Positions 16,950-25,899 of a stretch of 64,000 nt of DNA are shown piece by piece. The stretch is taken from positions 62,001 to 126,000 of the forward strand of contig NZ_JNYZ01000013.1 of the NCBI RefSeq assembly GCF_000717335.1, written 5' to 3'. The DNA is from Amycolatopsis jejuensis. GTDB taxonomy: Bacteria; Actinomycetota; Actinomycetes; Mycobacteriales; Pseudonocardiaceae. Numbering within the stretch: position 1 is the first letter of the stretch; every line of letters begins with the position of its first letter. Under the pieces are notes generated by a model. The model saw nothing but the letters and a program-made list of their open reading frames with translations. It was not told where the DNA came from and did not search any database. The translations under genes and the position numbers were made by a program.

Positions 16950-18143
16950 GTGAGCGAGCCACGGCGCGGACGGCGCGAACAACCGTCCTCATCCGAACCG
17001 GCACCCGACATCAGCGGGCTGATCCCGCGCGGGCTGCGGGTGTCCGCTGCGTTGTCGTGGCGATTCATCGTGGTGATCGCCGCGCTGTACGCGGTGGTGT
17101 TCCTGATGGGGTACCTCGCCGCGGTGGTGGTGCCGGTCTCGATCGCGCTGCTGCTGGCGGCGCTGATGGCACCTGCGGTGTCGCGGCTGGTGCGCGCCCG
17201 TTTCCCCCGCGGGCTGGCCACGGCGATCGTGCTGGTGGCCGGGCTCGCCGTGCTCGGCGGGCTGCTCACCTTCGTGATCACCCAGTTCTCCAGCGGCCTG
17301 CCGCAACTGCAGGTACAGCTCAGCAACAGCCTGAACCAGATCAAGGACTGGCTGAACAACGGCCCGCTGCACCTGCGCCAGGAACAGATCCAGGACTTCA
17401 TCAACCAGGCGATCGGCTTCCTGCAGAGCAACATCACCACTACCGCGCTCACCACGGCGAGCACGGTCGGCGAGATCCTCACCGGGTTCGTGCTCACGCT
17501 GTTCGTCACGATCTTCTTCCTCGCCGGCGGCGACGGCATCTGGTCGTTCCTGGTGCGCGGCGCGCCGCAGACCATCCGCTCGCGGGTGGACGTGGCCGGG
17601 CGGCGCGGGTTCGCGTCGCTGGTCAGCTACATCCGCGCGACGGCGGCGGTGGCGGTGGTCGACGCGGTCGGCATCGGCATCGGGCTGTGGATCGTCGGCG
17701 TGCCACTGGTGATCCCGCTGGCGACGCTGGTGTTCCTCGGCGCGTTCATCCCGATCATCGGTGCGGTGATCGCGGGTGGCATCGCGGTGCTCATCGCGCT
17801 GGTCACCAAGGGCCTCATCGGCGCGGTGATCGTGCTCGCGATCGTGATCGGCGTGATGCAGCTGGAAAGCCATGTGCTGCAGCCGCTTCTGCTCGGCCGC
17901 GCGGTGCGGCTGCACCCGCTCGCGGTGGTACTCGCCATCGCCACCGGACTGGTCGCCGCGGGAATCGCGGGTGCGTTGCTGGCCGTGCCGCTGCTGGCGG
18001 TGCTCAACTCCGGCATCCGTTCCCTGCTGCACGAACACGATCCCGACCCGGCCGCGGTCGACGTGCTGCACAGTCAAGCAGCCAAACCCAACGACGATCC
18101 CGGTGAAGATCCCGGTGAAGACGGTGGCGACGAGAAGAAGTGA
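16950..18143 (+). CDS. AI-2E family transporter (PerM/YdiK type permease)
   Basis: About 397 residues, polytopic membrane protein. Two pairs of N-terminal helices (RFIVVIAALYAVVFLMGYLAAV..., ALLLAALMAPAV) are followed by an extracytoplasmic helical region (QVQLSNSLNQIKDWLNN...) and five to six C-terminal helices, with the family motif PIIGAVIAGGIAVLIAL and LESHVLQPLLLGRAV. GTG 16950 gives MSEPRRGRRE; GTG 16941 is also possible and the ribosome site is weak. The acidic tail contains a duplicated DDPGEDPGED. The stop overlaps the sensor kinase start (GTGA). The exported substrate is unknown. Confidence 0.85.
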   Translation: MSEPRRGRREQPSSSEPAPDISGLIPRGLRVSAALSWRFIVVIAALYAVVFLMGYLAAVVVPVSIALLLAALMAPAVSRLVRARFPRGLATAIVLVAGLAVLGGLLTFVITQFSSGLPQLQVQLSNSLNQIKDWLNNGPLHLRQEQIQDFINQAIGFLQSNITTTALTTASTVGEILTGFVLTLFVTIFFLAGGDGIWSFLVRGAPQTIRSRVDVAGRRGFASLVSYIRATAAVAVVDAVGIGIGLWIVGVPLVIPLATLVFLGAFIPIIGAVIAGGIAVLIALVTKGLIGAVIVLAIVIGVMQLESHVLQPLLLGRAVRLHPLAVVLAIATGLVAAGIAGALLAVPLLAVLNSGIRSLLHEHDPDPAAVDVLHSQAAKPNDDPGEDPGEDGGDEKK

Positions 18144-19273
18144 GTGCTCCGACCACCCGTGATCCGGCGACGCCGCTGTGGCGCGGTGTCGTGGTGCTGC
18201 GCGTCGTCACCTGGTTGTTCGCGCTTGCCGTGGTGATCGCCCATCGCTCGGATTTCCAGCGGCCATGGCTGGCGTGGCTGATCGTCGGCGTGATGGGCGC
18301 GTGGACGCTCGGGTCGAGCCTCGCGTACGCGCGCGAGAACGGCAGGCACCGCTGGCTGGTGATTCTCGACGTCGTCCTCACCACGGCGCTCATGCTCACG
18401 TCGCCGTGGATTCTCACGGACGCGCAGTACGCGGCCGCGGCGCCGTTGATCACCACGGTGTGGGCAGCCGTCGGACCGCTTGCGGCGGCGACGCGTTTCG
18501 GCGCGCGCGGCGGCGTGGTAGCTGGTCTGGTGGTAGCTGTGGGTACTGCGGTGGCGCGCGAGACCGTCGACCTGGACGTGGTCCGCGACGGGGTGCTGTT
18601 GTGCGCGAGTGGCCTCCTGGTCGGCATGGCGGCCACGCTCGCGCGAAGCTCGGCCGAAGCGCTCGCGCGCGCACTGCGCACCGAAGCAGCGACGGCGGAG
18701 CGGGAACGGCTTGCGCGCTCGATCCACGACAGCGTGCTGCAAGTGCTTGCGCGTGTACGGCGGCGCGGGCTCGAGGTCGGCGGCGAAGCAGCGGAGCTGG
18801 CCCGGATGGCCGGGGAGCAGGAGATCGCGTTGCGGGCGCTGGTGAGCAGCGAACCCACGCGGCCCGGGGACACGGCTGACCTCCGCTCGGCGTTGCAGCT
18901 GCTGGCCACCACGTCGGTGCAGGTGTCGACGCCGGCCGGCACGGTCGCCCTGTCCGCGCACGTCACCGAGGAGCTGGTCGCCATCACCCGCGAGGCACTG
19001 TCCAATGTGGAGAAACACGCCGGTCCCGGCGCCCACGCCTGGGTGCTGCTGGAGGATCTCGGCGGTGAGGTGGTGGTGAGCATCCGGGACGACGGGCCGG
19101 GGATCGAAGGCGGACGGCTGGAACGAGCGGCGGCCGAGGGCCGGCTGGGGGTGGTGAAGTCGATTCGCGGCCGGGCGGCCGACCTCGGCGGCACCGCGGT
19201 GCTGGACAGCGCACCCGGCCGCGGAACGGAGTGGGAGGTCCGGGTGCCGGCCACGACAAGGGACGGGCGATGA
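18140..19273 (+). CDS. MacS-type sensor histidine kinase
   Basis: 377 residues. The N-terminal 150 residues form about five to six membrane helices. A histidine-kinase dimerisation motif follows (ERERLARSIHDSVLQVLARV, His being the phospho-acceptor), then an HATPase domain with N-box EALSNVEKHAG, G1 box IRDDGPGIEG and G2 region GRLGVVKSI. This is the NarL-partner (HPK7) class. It overlaps both the upstream permease gene and the downstream response regulator by four bases, so the three are translationally coupled and may act together. Confidence 0.92.
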   Translation: MSAPTTRDPATPLWRGVVVLRVVTWLFALAVVIAHRSDFQRPWLAWLIVGVMGAWTLGSSLAYARENGRHRWLVILDVVLTTALMLTSPWILTDAQYAAAAPLITTVWAAVGPLAAATRFGARGGVVAGLVVAVGTAVARETVDLDVVRDGVLLCASGLLVGMAATLARSSAEALARALRTEAATAERERLARSIHDSVLQVLARVRRRGLEVGGEAAELARMAGEQEIALRALVSSEPTRPGDTADLRSALQLLATTSVQVSTPAGTVALSAHVTEELVAITREALSNVEKHAGPGAHAWVLLEDLGGEVVVSIRDDGPGIEGGRLERAAAEGRLGVVKSIRGRAADLGGTAVLDSAPGRGTEWEVRVPATTRDGR

Positions 19274-19926
19274 CGGAACGGGCGATCTCGGTGATGGTGG
19301 TCGACGACCACCCGATCTGGCGGGATGGGGTGGCGCGCGACCTCACCGAAAACGGGTTCGAGGTCGCCGCGACGGCACCGGATGCGCCCGCGGCCATCCG
19401 GATCGCGCGGGCAGTGCGGCCGGACGTGGTGCTGATGGACCTGAACCTCGGCGGCACGTCCGGGGTCGACGCGACCCGCGAGATCACCGCGGCGGTCCCG
19501 GACACGCGCGTGCTCGTGCTCTCGGCGAGCGGCGAACACAACGACGTGCTGGAAGCGGTGAAGGCGGGAGCGTCGGGCTACCTGGTGAAATCGGCCTCGG
19601 CGGCGGAACTGGTGGACGCGGTACGCCGCACGGCCGAGGGGGACCCGGTGTTCACGGCCGGTCTGGCGGGCCTGGTGCTCGGCGAGTACCGCCGGATGGC
19701 CGACACGCCGTCGGGAACGCCGGAGCCGCCGCGCCTCACCGACCGGGAGACGGACGTACTCCGCTTGGTCGCGAAAGGCCTCACGGCGCGGCAGATCGCG
19801 GAGCGGCTGGTGCTCTCGCATCGCACGGTGGAGAACCACGTGCAGTCCACGCTGCGGAAGCTCCAGCTGCACAACCGGGTCGAGCTGGCCAGGTACGCGA
19901 TCGAACACGGACTGGACGAGGACTGA
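19270..19926 (+). CDS. NarL/FixJ-family response regulator
   Basis: 218 residues. The N-terminal receiver domain has the acidic pair (VVDDHP) and phospho-Asp in VLMDLNLGG. The C-terminal LuxR-type helix-turn-helix reads LTDRETDVLRLVAKGLTARQIAERL...RTVENHVQSTL. ATG 19270 overlaps the kinase stop (ATGA), which favours it over upstream in-frame starts. It is the cognate partner of the adjacent kinase. The target genes are not evident; the permease upstream is the obvious candidate. Confidence 0.95.
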   Translation: MTERAISVMVVDDHPIWRDGVARDLTENGFEVAATAPDAPAAIRIARAVRPDVVLMDLNLGGTSGVDATREITAAVPDTRVLVLSASGEHNDVLEAVKAGASGYLVKSASAAELVDAVRRTAEGDPVFTAGLAGLVLGEYRRMADTPSGTPEPPRLTDRETDVLRLVAKGLTARQIAERLVLSHRTVENHVQSTLRKLQLHNRVELARYAIEHGLDED

Positions 19927-20088
19927 GGTCTCGGACCGCGCGGCGAAGGGCACCATTCGAAGGTTTCGCGGGCAAGATCGCGTTCACGCGGGATTTCATT
20001 GCGCAGTAATTCTCCTATTTTCGGCAGCGCCGGAAATAGACCGGCAGAAACATTTCCGTGAATCGCCGGATCGAAGAATGGATACGCA

Positions 20089-20445
20089 ATGAACAGAAAA
20101 GTTTCCGGATTGGTGACCGCTGCGGTCACGCTCGGATCGATGCTCCTGCCCGCCTCGGTGGCCTCGGCGAACCCGGTGCCGTGCAACAACAAGGACTTCG
20201 TCCGCGTCGTCTATCATTTCAAGTCCTTCGGGCAGACCTCGTACGACGAGGCGTGCTTTGCGAATGGCGGCTGGAACAGGTTCACCGGGCACGCGAGTGC
20301 CACCAGCTGGATGGACCGGCTTTACACCGGCAACAACAACACCGCCTTCCGTGACTGCAATGGGACCGTGCTCCGATTCGCGGCGCACACCGCGAATATG
20401 TTCTCGAAAGCCCGGTGCATCAGTGAAATCGGGATCGGCGTCTAG
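20089..20445 (+). CDS. Small secreted Cys-rich protein, possibly beta/gamma-crystallin fold
   Basis: 118 residues with a signal peptide ending near VASA-N. The mature 90 residues contain four Cys (PCNN, EACFANGG, RDCNG, ARCISE), enough for two disulphides, and many aromatic residues. The pattern YHF-x(5)-SYDEACFANGGW resembles secreted actinomycete proteins of the beta/gamma-crystallin or Streptomyces killer-toxin-like type. That match is from memory of the pattern, not a search. ATG 20089; the preceding 160 bases are AT-richer than the genome and probably hold its promoter. It converges with the lipoprotein gene only six bases away. Confidence 0.6.
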   Translation: MNRKVSGLVTAAVTLGSMLLPASVASANPVPCNNKDFVRVVYHFKSFGQTSYDEACFANGGWNRFTGHASATSWMDRLYTGNNNTAFRDCNGTVLRFAAHTANMFSKARCISEIGIGV

Positions 20446-20451
20446 GAGTCC

Positions 20452-21507
20452 CTAGGAAGTCACCACGCCGGGAGCCTGCAGTGCGCCGGTGAGTTTCGCC
20501 TTGCCCAGTCGCCACGCGGGTTCTCCCGGGTGCCAGGCCGCGACCACGCCGTCGTCCAGCACCAGGTCACCTGCTTCGGTCCAGTCGAGGCCGGACTGTT
20601 TCAGGTTTTCCGTCGTGAACGGCATCGACGGGGCTTGCTGCCAGGTGCGGTCGCCGAGGTTCAGCAGCCACAGGTCGCGGGTCTGGGTGCCGGTGCCGTG
20701 CCACGACGGGGTGCCGAAGTCGACCGCGGCGACCGTCGCGTCGCGGCTCGGCACGATCAGCGGGGTGGTCTGGGCTACCGGCAGCGGCACCTGTTTGCGG
20801 GTGCCGTCGCGCAGGTCCAGCACGGTCAGATCGGCCAGCCCGGCGAGGACGAGCCGGTCACCAGCCGCGGAGAGGATGCGTGGCGCCTGCTGCACGGTGC
20901 GTCCGGTGGCCGGGTCGATCAGCACGTCGACGGTGTCCGCGGTGCCGGTGCCGACCGTGATGAGCAGGCCGTACGAGGTCTCCTGGCGGACCATCGTGCT
21001 GCACGCCGCCACGGTGCCCTGGCCGAACGAGGTGCCGGTGAGCGCGACGTGTTCGAGCCGGCAGTTGTCCGGGCTGTCCTGGCGGATCAGCCACACGCTG
21101 GTGCCGTCCGCGCCCGGCGCCGCGCTCACCGCCTTGCCGAGCGAGCGGGGAGCGGAAATGCCCAGGTAGACATACACGTCAGCCGGATCGCACGTGATCC
21201 GCTGGCACTTCGGCCCGGTGAGCACCACCGGGGTCCGGCCGACGCGCAGCACCGAAACCAGCCGGTCGCCACCCGGTACGCCGGGGAGCGTGGCGCGGGT
21301 GCCGGAGTCGGCGTCGAAAATGGTCGGCGGGGACGTCGCCAGCAGCAGTTCCACCCCGATCCCGCCGGTCGCGACCCCGCCGTAGAGGCCGGTCGGGGGA
21401 GGGGTGGTCGGCTCCGGCAGTGGCGGCGAGGAGGGGGCAGGCGGCGGGGCGGGCGGCTCGCCCGTACACGCGCTCAGCAGGCAGCAGGCCACGACCAGCG
21501 CGGCCAT
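20452..21507 (-). CDS. Lipoprotein with probable beta-propeller ectodomain
   Basis: 351 residues. ATG 21507 gives a short lipoprotein signal MAALVVACCLLSACTG with lipobox LSAC; the frame is open further upstream but lacks signal character. A Pro-rich linker follows, then repeated strand-turn units such as TSVWLIRQDSPDNC, LVLAGLADLTVLDLRDGT and RDLWLLNLGDRTWQQAP, typical of propeller blades. Function unknown. The start faces the DUF1707 gene divergently across about 70 bases. Confidence 0.7.
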   Translation of the reverse strand: MAALVVACCLLSACTGEPPAPPPAPSSPPLPEPTTPPPTGLYGGVATGGIGVELLLATSPPTIFDADSGTRATLPGVPGGDRLVSVLRVGRTPVVLTGPKCQRITCDPADVYVYLGISAPRSLGKAVSAAPGADGTSVWLIRQDSPDNCRLEHVALTGTSFGQGTVAACSTMVRQETSYGLLITVGTGTADTVDVLIDPATGRTVQQAPRILSAAGDRLVLAGLADLTVLDLRDGTRKQVPLPVAQTTPLIVPSRDATVAAVDFGTPSWHGTGTQTRDLWLLNLGDRTWQQAPSMPFTTENLKQSGLDWTEAGDLVLDDGVVAAWHPGEPAWRLGKAKLTGALQAPGVVTS

Positions 21508-21579
21508 CGCGCGGAATACGGGACCGTTCAGGGTTTTTCCCCGATCTGCCTGCGGAAATCGAGTTCTACCATCGACGGC

Positions 21580-22245
21580 ATGGCCGAGGAAGAGACGACC
21601 GCCGCGGAGACCGCGACCGAGACCAAGCCGTTGACCGAGCGCGACATCCGGGTGTCCGACGACGAACGCGAGCACGTCGTCGGCGTGCTGCAGAAGGCCA
21701 TCGGCCAGGGGATGCTCACGCTGGACGAGTTCACCGAGCGCACCGACCAGGCGCTCGCCGCCAAGACCCGCGGCGACCTCAACACGGTCCTCGCCGACCT
21801 GCCCGGCCTGGTGCACCCGGCCGCCGCGCCGTCGTACGTCCCGCCGAGCGAACCCAGCCCGTCGTACCCGTCTTCTTACGCGCCGGGGCAGCGGCTCGAG
21901 CTCAACGCCAAGTACTCGTCACTGCAGCGCCGTGGCCCGTGGCAGGTGCCGGCGGCGATGGTGGTGCGCAACAAGTACGGCAGCACGAAACTCGACTTCA
22001 CCGAGGCCCGCGTCGCCACGCCGGTGGTGGAGATCGAGCTCGACTCGAAGTGGGGATCGGTCGAGCTGGTGATCCCGCAGCACGCGGCGGTGGACTACAA
22101 CGCCATCACCGAGATCAAGTTCGGGTCCCTCGACGACAAAACCGGCAGCAACGGCCACGCGGGCAGCCCGCGGTACGTGCTCACCGGCCGCATCCACGGA
22201 GGCTCGCTGGTCATCCGTCACCCTCGGCGGGGCATCTTCGGCTGA
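21580..22245 (+). CDS. DUF1707 and LiaF-like C-terminal domain protein
   Basis: 221 residues, soluble. Residues 18-65 are a DUF1707 domain (IRVSDDEREHVVGVLQKAIGQGMLTLDEFTERTDQALAAKT), a SHOCT-like module common in actinobacteria. After a Pro/Ser linker the C-terminal half shows the repeated strands seen in cell-wall-active antibiotic response (LiaF-like) proteins: KYGSTKLDFTEA, SKWGSVELVIP, IKFGSLDDKTG. The family is thought to act near envelope-stress signalling; its exact role is unknown. ATG 21580 lies divergent from the lipoprotein gene. Confidence 0.78.
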   Translation: MAEEETTAAETATETKPLTERDIRVSDDEREHVVGVLQKAIGQGMLTLDEFTERTDQALAAKTRGDLNTVLADLPGLVHPAAAPSYVPPSEPSPSYPSSYAPGQRLELNAKYSSLQRRGPWQVPAAMVVRNKYGSTKLDFTEARVATPVVEIELDSKWGSVELVIPQHAAVDYNAITEIKFGSLDDKTGSNGHAGSPRYVLTGRIHGGSLVIRHPRRGIFG

Positions 22246-22256
22246 CCAGCGCCCGG

Positions 22257-22285
22257 CGCCGGACCTGGTCCCCCCGGGTCCGGCG
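22257..22285. terminator. Bidirectional terminator between convergent genes
   Basis: A nine-base perfect stem (22257-22265 with 22277-22285) followed by TCTTG. It separates the DUF1707 gene (+) from ptsI (-). Confidence 0.75.
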
Positions 22286-22290
22286 TCTTG

Positions 22291-23940
22291 CTACCCGGCC
22301 ACCGCTTTGCGCGCCGCCGCCGGATCGCTCGTGGCCAGCGCGGCTTCGGCCAGCTCGCGAGCCTGCTCCAGCGACACCGACGCCAGGCTCGCGCCCACTC
22401 CCCGTACCGCCGGGGCGTTCATCGACAAGCTGGTCAGCCCGAGCCCGGCCAGCACCAGCGCGAGCCGCGGGTCGGCCGCTGCCTCGCCGCACACGCCGGC
22501 CGGTTTGCCGGTCGCCGCTGCCGCGTCGCCGATCAGCTTCAGCAGCCGCAGCAACCCGGGTTGCCACGGGTCGTTCAGTTTCGCGACTGCGCCGAGCTGC
22601 CGGTCGGCCGCGAAGGTGTATTGGGCCAGGTCATTGGTGCCGACGGACACGAAATCGACCGCGTCCAGAATCTCCCGCGCGGACAATGCGGCGGCCGGGA
22701 TCTCGATCATCACCCCGGCCCGCGCGATCCCAGCCGCACGGACGCGTCCGGCAAACCAGGCGGCTTCCTCGACGGTGGCGACCATCGGCGCCATCACCGA
22801 AACCTCCGCGCCCGAGTCCTGCGCGGCACCGGCAATGGCCTCGAGCTGCCGGTCGAGCACCTCCGGCCGATCGAACGCCACCCGCAGGCCGCGGACCCCG
22901 AGCGCCGGGTTGGGCTCGGTCTCCGGCGACAGGAACGCGAGCGGCTTGTCCGCACCCGCGTCCAGCGTCCGGACGATGACCGGCTTGCCGCGGAACGGCG
23001 AAAGTACTGCGGTGTAAGCCTTTCGCTGCTCTTCGACGGACGGCTCGGCCGGCGCGTCGAGGTAGCAGAACTCCGTGCGGAACAGTCCGACGCCCTCGGC
23101 ACCCGCGTCCGCGGCGGCCTGCGCGTCGGCCGGGGAGCCGACGTTGCCGTACACCTTCACCCGGTGCCCGTCGGCCATCGCGCCGACGCCGTTCCACTCG
23201 GCCGGGCCGGACGCGGTGGCCGTGACGATCGGTGCATCCGGGTCGGCGGGCTCGACCAGGCCGGTGTCGCCGTCGACGGACAACGCCTTCGCGTCCAGTG
23301 CGAGCAACCCGCGGACTGCGACGATGGCCGGAATTCCCAGCGCCCGCGCCAGAATCGCGGTGTGGCTCGTGGGCCCGCCCTCCTCGGTGACCAGCGCGAG
23401 CACCTTCGCCGGGTCAAGACCCGCGGTGTCGGCCGGCGCGAGATCCCGCGCGACGAGCACGCTCGGCGACGTCAGCTCGGGCACCCCGGGCGGGGCGACG
23501 CCGAGCAGTTCGGCCACCAGGCGATCGCGCACGTCACGGACGTCGCGGACCCGCTCGGCCATGTACCCACCGGCCGCCGCGAGCGCTTCGGCGAAGCCCT
23601 CGGCGGCCTGGTAGACGGCGCGGGCCGCGGGTAGGTTCCGCGCCGTCACCAGCTGTTTTGCCTGAGCGGCGAGCGCCGGGTCGGCGGCCATCGCGGCGGT
23701 GGTGATGAGGATCGCCGCGGCATCGCCGGTCGCCGCTTCGGCCTGCGCTTCCAACCGCGCGGCGACGACCTGCGCGGCGGGTTCGATCCGGGCCGCCTCG
23801 GCCTCGGGATCGGCCGGTTCGGGCGTGCTCGCGGGTTCACCGAGCGGTTCGGCGACCCGCACGACGGGACCACTCGCGCGGCCCGGGCTCACCGCGACCC
23901 CGGTCAGCGGCGTACGGGACTCGGCAGCACTCTCAGACAT
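22291..23940 (-). CDS. ptsI: Phosphoenolpyruvate-protein phosphotransferase (PTS enzyme I)
   Basis: 549 residues. It transfers phosphate from PEP to HPr, the first step of sugar phosphotransferase uptake. The phospho-His motif GGPTSHTAILARALGIPA sits in the swivel domain. The PEP-binding barrel shows GVGLFRTEFCYLD, the RTLDAGADKP loop, and VSVGTNDLAQYTFAADR near the C terminus. HPr and EII genes are not in the window. It overlaps the upstream ParB-like gene by eight bases. 549 residues is slightly short of the common 570 but all key motifs are present. Confidence 0.95.
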   Translation of the reverse strand: MSESAAESRTPLTGVAVSPGRASGPVVRVAEPLGEPASTPEPADPEAEAARIEPAAQVVAARLEAQAEAATGDAAAILITTAAMAADPALAAQAKQLVTARNLPAARAVYQAAEGFAEALAAAGGYMAERVRDVRDVRDRLVAELLGVAPPGVPELTSPSVLVARDLAPADTAGLDPAKVLALVTEEGGPTSHTAILARALGIPAIVAVRGLLALDAKALSVDGDTGLVEPADPDAPIVTATASGPAEWNGVGAMADGHRVKVYGNVGSPADAQAAADAGAEGVGLFRTEFCYLDAPAEPSVEEQRKAYTAVLSPFRGKPVIVRTLDAGADKPLAFLSPETEPNPALGVRGLRVAFDRPEVLDRQLEAIAGAAQDSGAEVSVMAPMVATVEEAAWFAGRVRAAGIARAGVMIEIPAAALSAREILDAVDFVSVGTNDLAQYTFAADRQLGAVAKLNDPWQPGLLRLLKLIGDAAAATGKPAGVCGEAAADPRLALVLAGLGLTSLSMNAPAVRGVGASLASVSLEQARELAEAALATSDPAAARKAVAG

Positions 23941-24655
23941 GGTCTAGACCATAGCTCACATAGACGGCGATTACCCGGGGTGGCGCATCACTCACCCGGT
24001 TCCGCACCCGTTCCACCACCGGACGCACCTCCTCGTGCCACCACGCACCGGCCAGTTCCGCGCGGTCGCGGAGCGTCCGGCCCCGCAAAGTCTGCCGGAA
24101 ACCCCATGCCTCCGCCGAGTCCGCGAGCCGGAACCAGTCGGCCGGATCGTCGAGCCACAGACCGGCCCGATCGGCGTCGGCCAGCGGGACGCGTTCCAGG
24201 AACATCCGCTCCGCCTTCTTCGACGGCAGGTCCGCCAGGGTCAGGCAGCGCAGCGCCCACGCGACGGTGCACACCGACCGCACCTCGGCCCGGATCGTCG
24301 CCGCTCCGCGGGCTCTGGCCAGCGCAATCCGGTGGTGGCCGTCCTCGACGAAGTACATCTCACCCAGCCGCACGAGCCGTACCGGCGGGAGCTCGCCGCC
24401 GGTCGCCGCGAGCGCGCACCAGCGGTCCCGCAGCGCTCGGTTGCGCGGCCGGAACAGCCGGTCGAAGTCGTCGCCCCGCGCGAGGGTCCCCACCACTCCG
24501 TCGACCGGAACGGTGCGCAACCCCTCGTCCGTCTCGGCCGTTCTGCCCAGAGCAGCAAGCGTTTCGTCGAGCGGCATCAACGCCAGCGGACCGCCGCGGC
24601 GCGCCAACCGGGTCGCGTACCCCTGCCACCAGGCCGAATCGAACGAATCACCCAC
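23933..24655 (-). CDS. ParB-like nuclease-fold protein
   Basis: About 240 residues (264 if started at ATG 24727, which would overlap the ribokinase gene by 44 bases; GTG 24655 leaves a normal gap). The central part VRLGEMYFVEDGHHRIALARARGA resembles the ParB/sulfiredoxin-fold motif, where the GHHR box binds nucleotide. The C-terminal half is Arg/Trp-rich and helical with no recognised domain. It is unlikely to be a segregation protein, since true parB is at 58.7 kb and this lacks the helix-turn-helix. Position between ptsI and rbsK suggests a link to sugar metabolism, but this is inference. Confidence 0.6.
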   Translation of the reverse strand: MGDSFDSAWWQGYATRLARRGGPLALMPLDETLAALGRTAETDEGLRTVPVDGVVGTLARGDDFDRLFRPRNRALRDRWCALAATGGELPPVRLVRLGEMYFVEDGHHRIALARARGAATIRAEVRSVCTVAWALRCLTLADLPSKKAERMFLERVPLADADRAGLWLDDPADWFRLADSAEAWGFRQTLRGRTLRDRAELAGAWWHEEVRPVVERVRNRVSDAPPRVIAVYVSYGLDHV

Positions 24656-24683
24656 GTGATCCCCAACACAGCCCGGCGGCAGG

Positions 24684-25559
24684 TCATTCCAGTTCGGCCG
24701 CGGTCGGGTACGACGGCTGGGCGCCATGCCGCGTCACGCTCACCGCAGCGACCTTGACCGCGCGCTCGGCCGCTGCCACCAAGGGCGCTCCTTCGGCAAG
24801 GGACGCTGCCAGCGCTCCGGCGAACGCATCCCCGGCACCGGTGGTGTCGACCGCCTGAACCTGAGGCGAGTCGACCGTTGTCGACTTGTCGCTCTCGACC
24901 ACCACCGCGCCCTTCGCGCCGAGCGTGACCACGGCGGCGCGCGGCCCCAGGTCGAGCAGCTTGCGCGGGTCGGCTCCCTCGGCCTCCTCAGCGCCGAGGA
25001 GGTACGCCGCCTCGTGCTCGTTGACCAGCAGGACGTCCAGCGCCGACAACGTTTCCGGCGAAATCTCCGCCGCGGGGGACAGGTTCAGCAGCACCAGCGC
25101 ACCCGTCGCTCGCTGTACCGCGCGCTCGACCGTCTTCAGCGGCACTTCCAGCGAAGCGACCAGCACGCGGACACCGTCGAGCACCTCGTCGGTGACGTCC
25201 TCGGGCTCCAGCGCGGAATTGGCGCCGGGGGACACGAGAATCGAGTTCTCGCCGTCCGGGGTCACCGTGATGTAAGCGATTCCGGTGGGTCGCTCGACCG
25301 TCTTCACGAATTGCGTACCGACACCCGCGCCGGACAGCGAATCGCGTAGCAGCCGACCGTACGGATCGTCGCCGACCGCGCCGAGCAACGCCACGTCCGC
25401 ACCCAGTTTTCCGGCCGCCACCGCGGTATTCGCACCCTTGCCACCGGGGGACAGCACGGTGTCGCCGCCCAGTACCGTCTCGCCCCCTCCGGGCCGACGA
25501 TCGACCGGAACGACGAGGTCGGCGTTCGCGGATCCGACCACCAGTACCGCTGCACACAT
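24684..25559 (-). CDS. rbsK: Ribokinase / PfkB-family sugar kinase
   Basis: 291 residues. It phosphorylates ribose (or a related sugar or nucleoside) with ATP. PfkB signature 1 is GGKGANTAVAAGKLG; signature 2 is DTTGAGDAFAGALAASL with the catalytic Asp. VGSANADLVVPVDRRPGGGET at the N terminus is typical of ribokinase. ATG 25559 (MCAAVLVV) is preferred over the in-frame ATG three codons upstream. It is read divergently from the TetR gene. Without transport genes nearby, the exact substrate is uncertain. Confidence 0.88.
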   Translation of the reverse strand: MCAAVLVVGSANADLVVPVDRRPGGGETVLGGDTVLSPGGKGANTAVAAGKLGADVALLGAVGDDPYGRLLRDSLSGAGVGTQFVKTVERPTGIAYITVTPDGENSILVSPGANSALEPEDVTDEVLDGVRVLVASLEVPLKTVERAVQRATGALVLLNLSPAAEISPETLSALDVLLVNEHEAAYLLGAEEAEGADPRKLLDLGPRAAVVTLGAKGAVVVESDKSTTVDSPQVQAVDTTGAGDAFAGALAASLAEGAPLVAAAERAVKVAAVSVTRHGAQPSYPTAAELE

Positions 25560-25899
25560 GGCCGCCACTCTGCCACGGCCCGTCCTGCCCGCCAGGTGTG
25601 CCCAAAAGTGAAAGTCTTTGTAACTTTACCCGCGGCGAGTGCGACAATCAGGCAGAACAGCGAGCGCTCGTCACTCGATCGGGGGATCCAACTCCCCCAC
25701 GCGTCACTTCTGACACGGGCTTCGCTCTTCTGGAGCGTCACTGGCCTCGAGCCGATGACGTTGCCCCGACCGGAAGCGCACCGGAGAGGGCATCGGGTCG
25801 CCGGCGCCGATCACGTAGCCCCCCGAGTGATCGGCGTCGGCGGCGCCCCGCCGCCGTGCTTACGCGAAAAAGAGTGTCCGGACCACCTAGAATGTCCGG
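25560..25899. promoter_or_regulatory. Divergent rbsK/TetR intergenic region with a partial palindrome
   Basis: 340 bases with no coding signal. At about 25609-25630 an imperfect palindrome, GTGAAAGT-x(7)-ACTTTAC, lies in a locally AT-rich stretch about 50 bases upstream of rbsK. It could be a regulator operator. The rest, up to the TetR start, contains nothing I can name. Confidence 0.4.
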
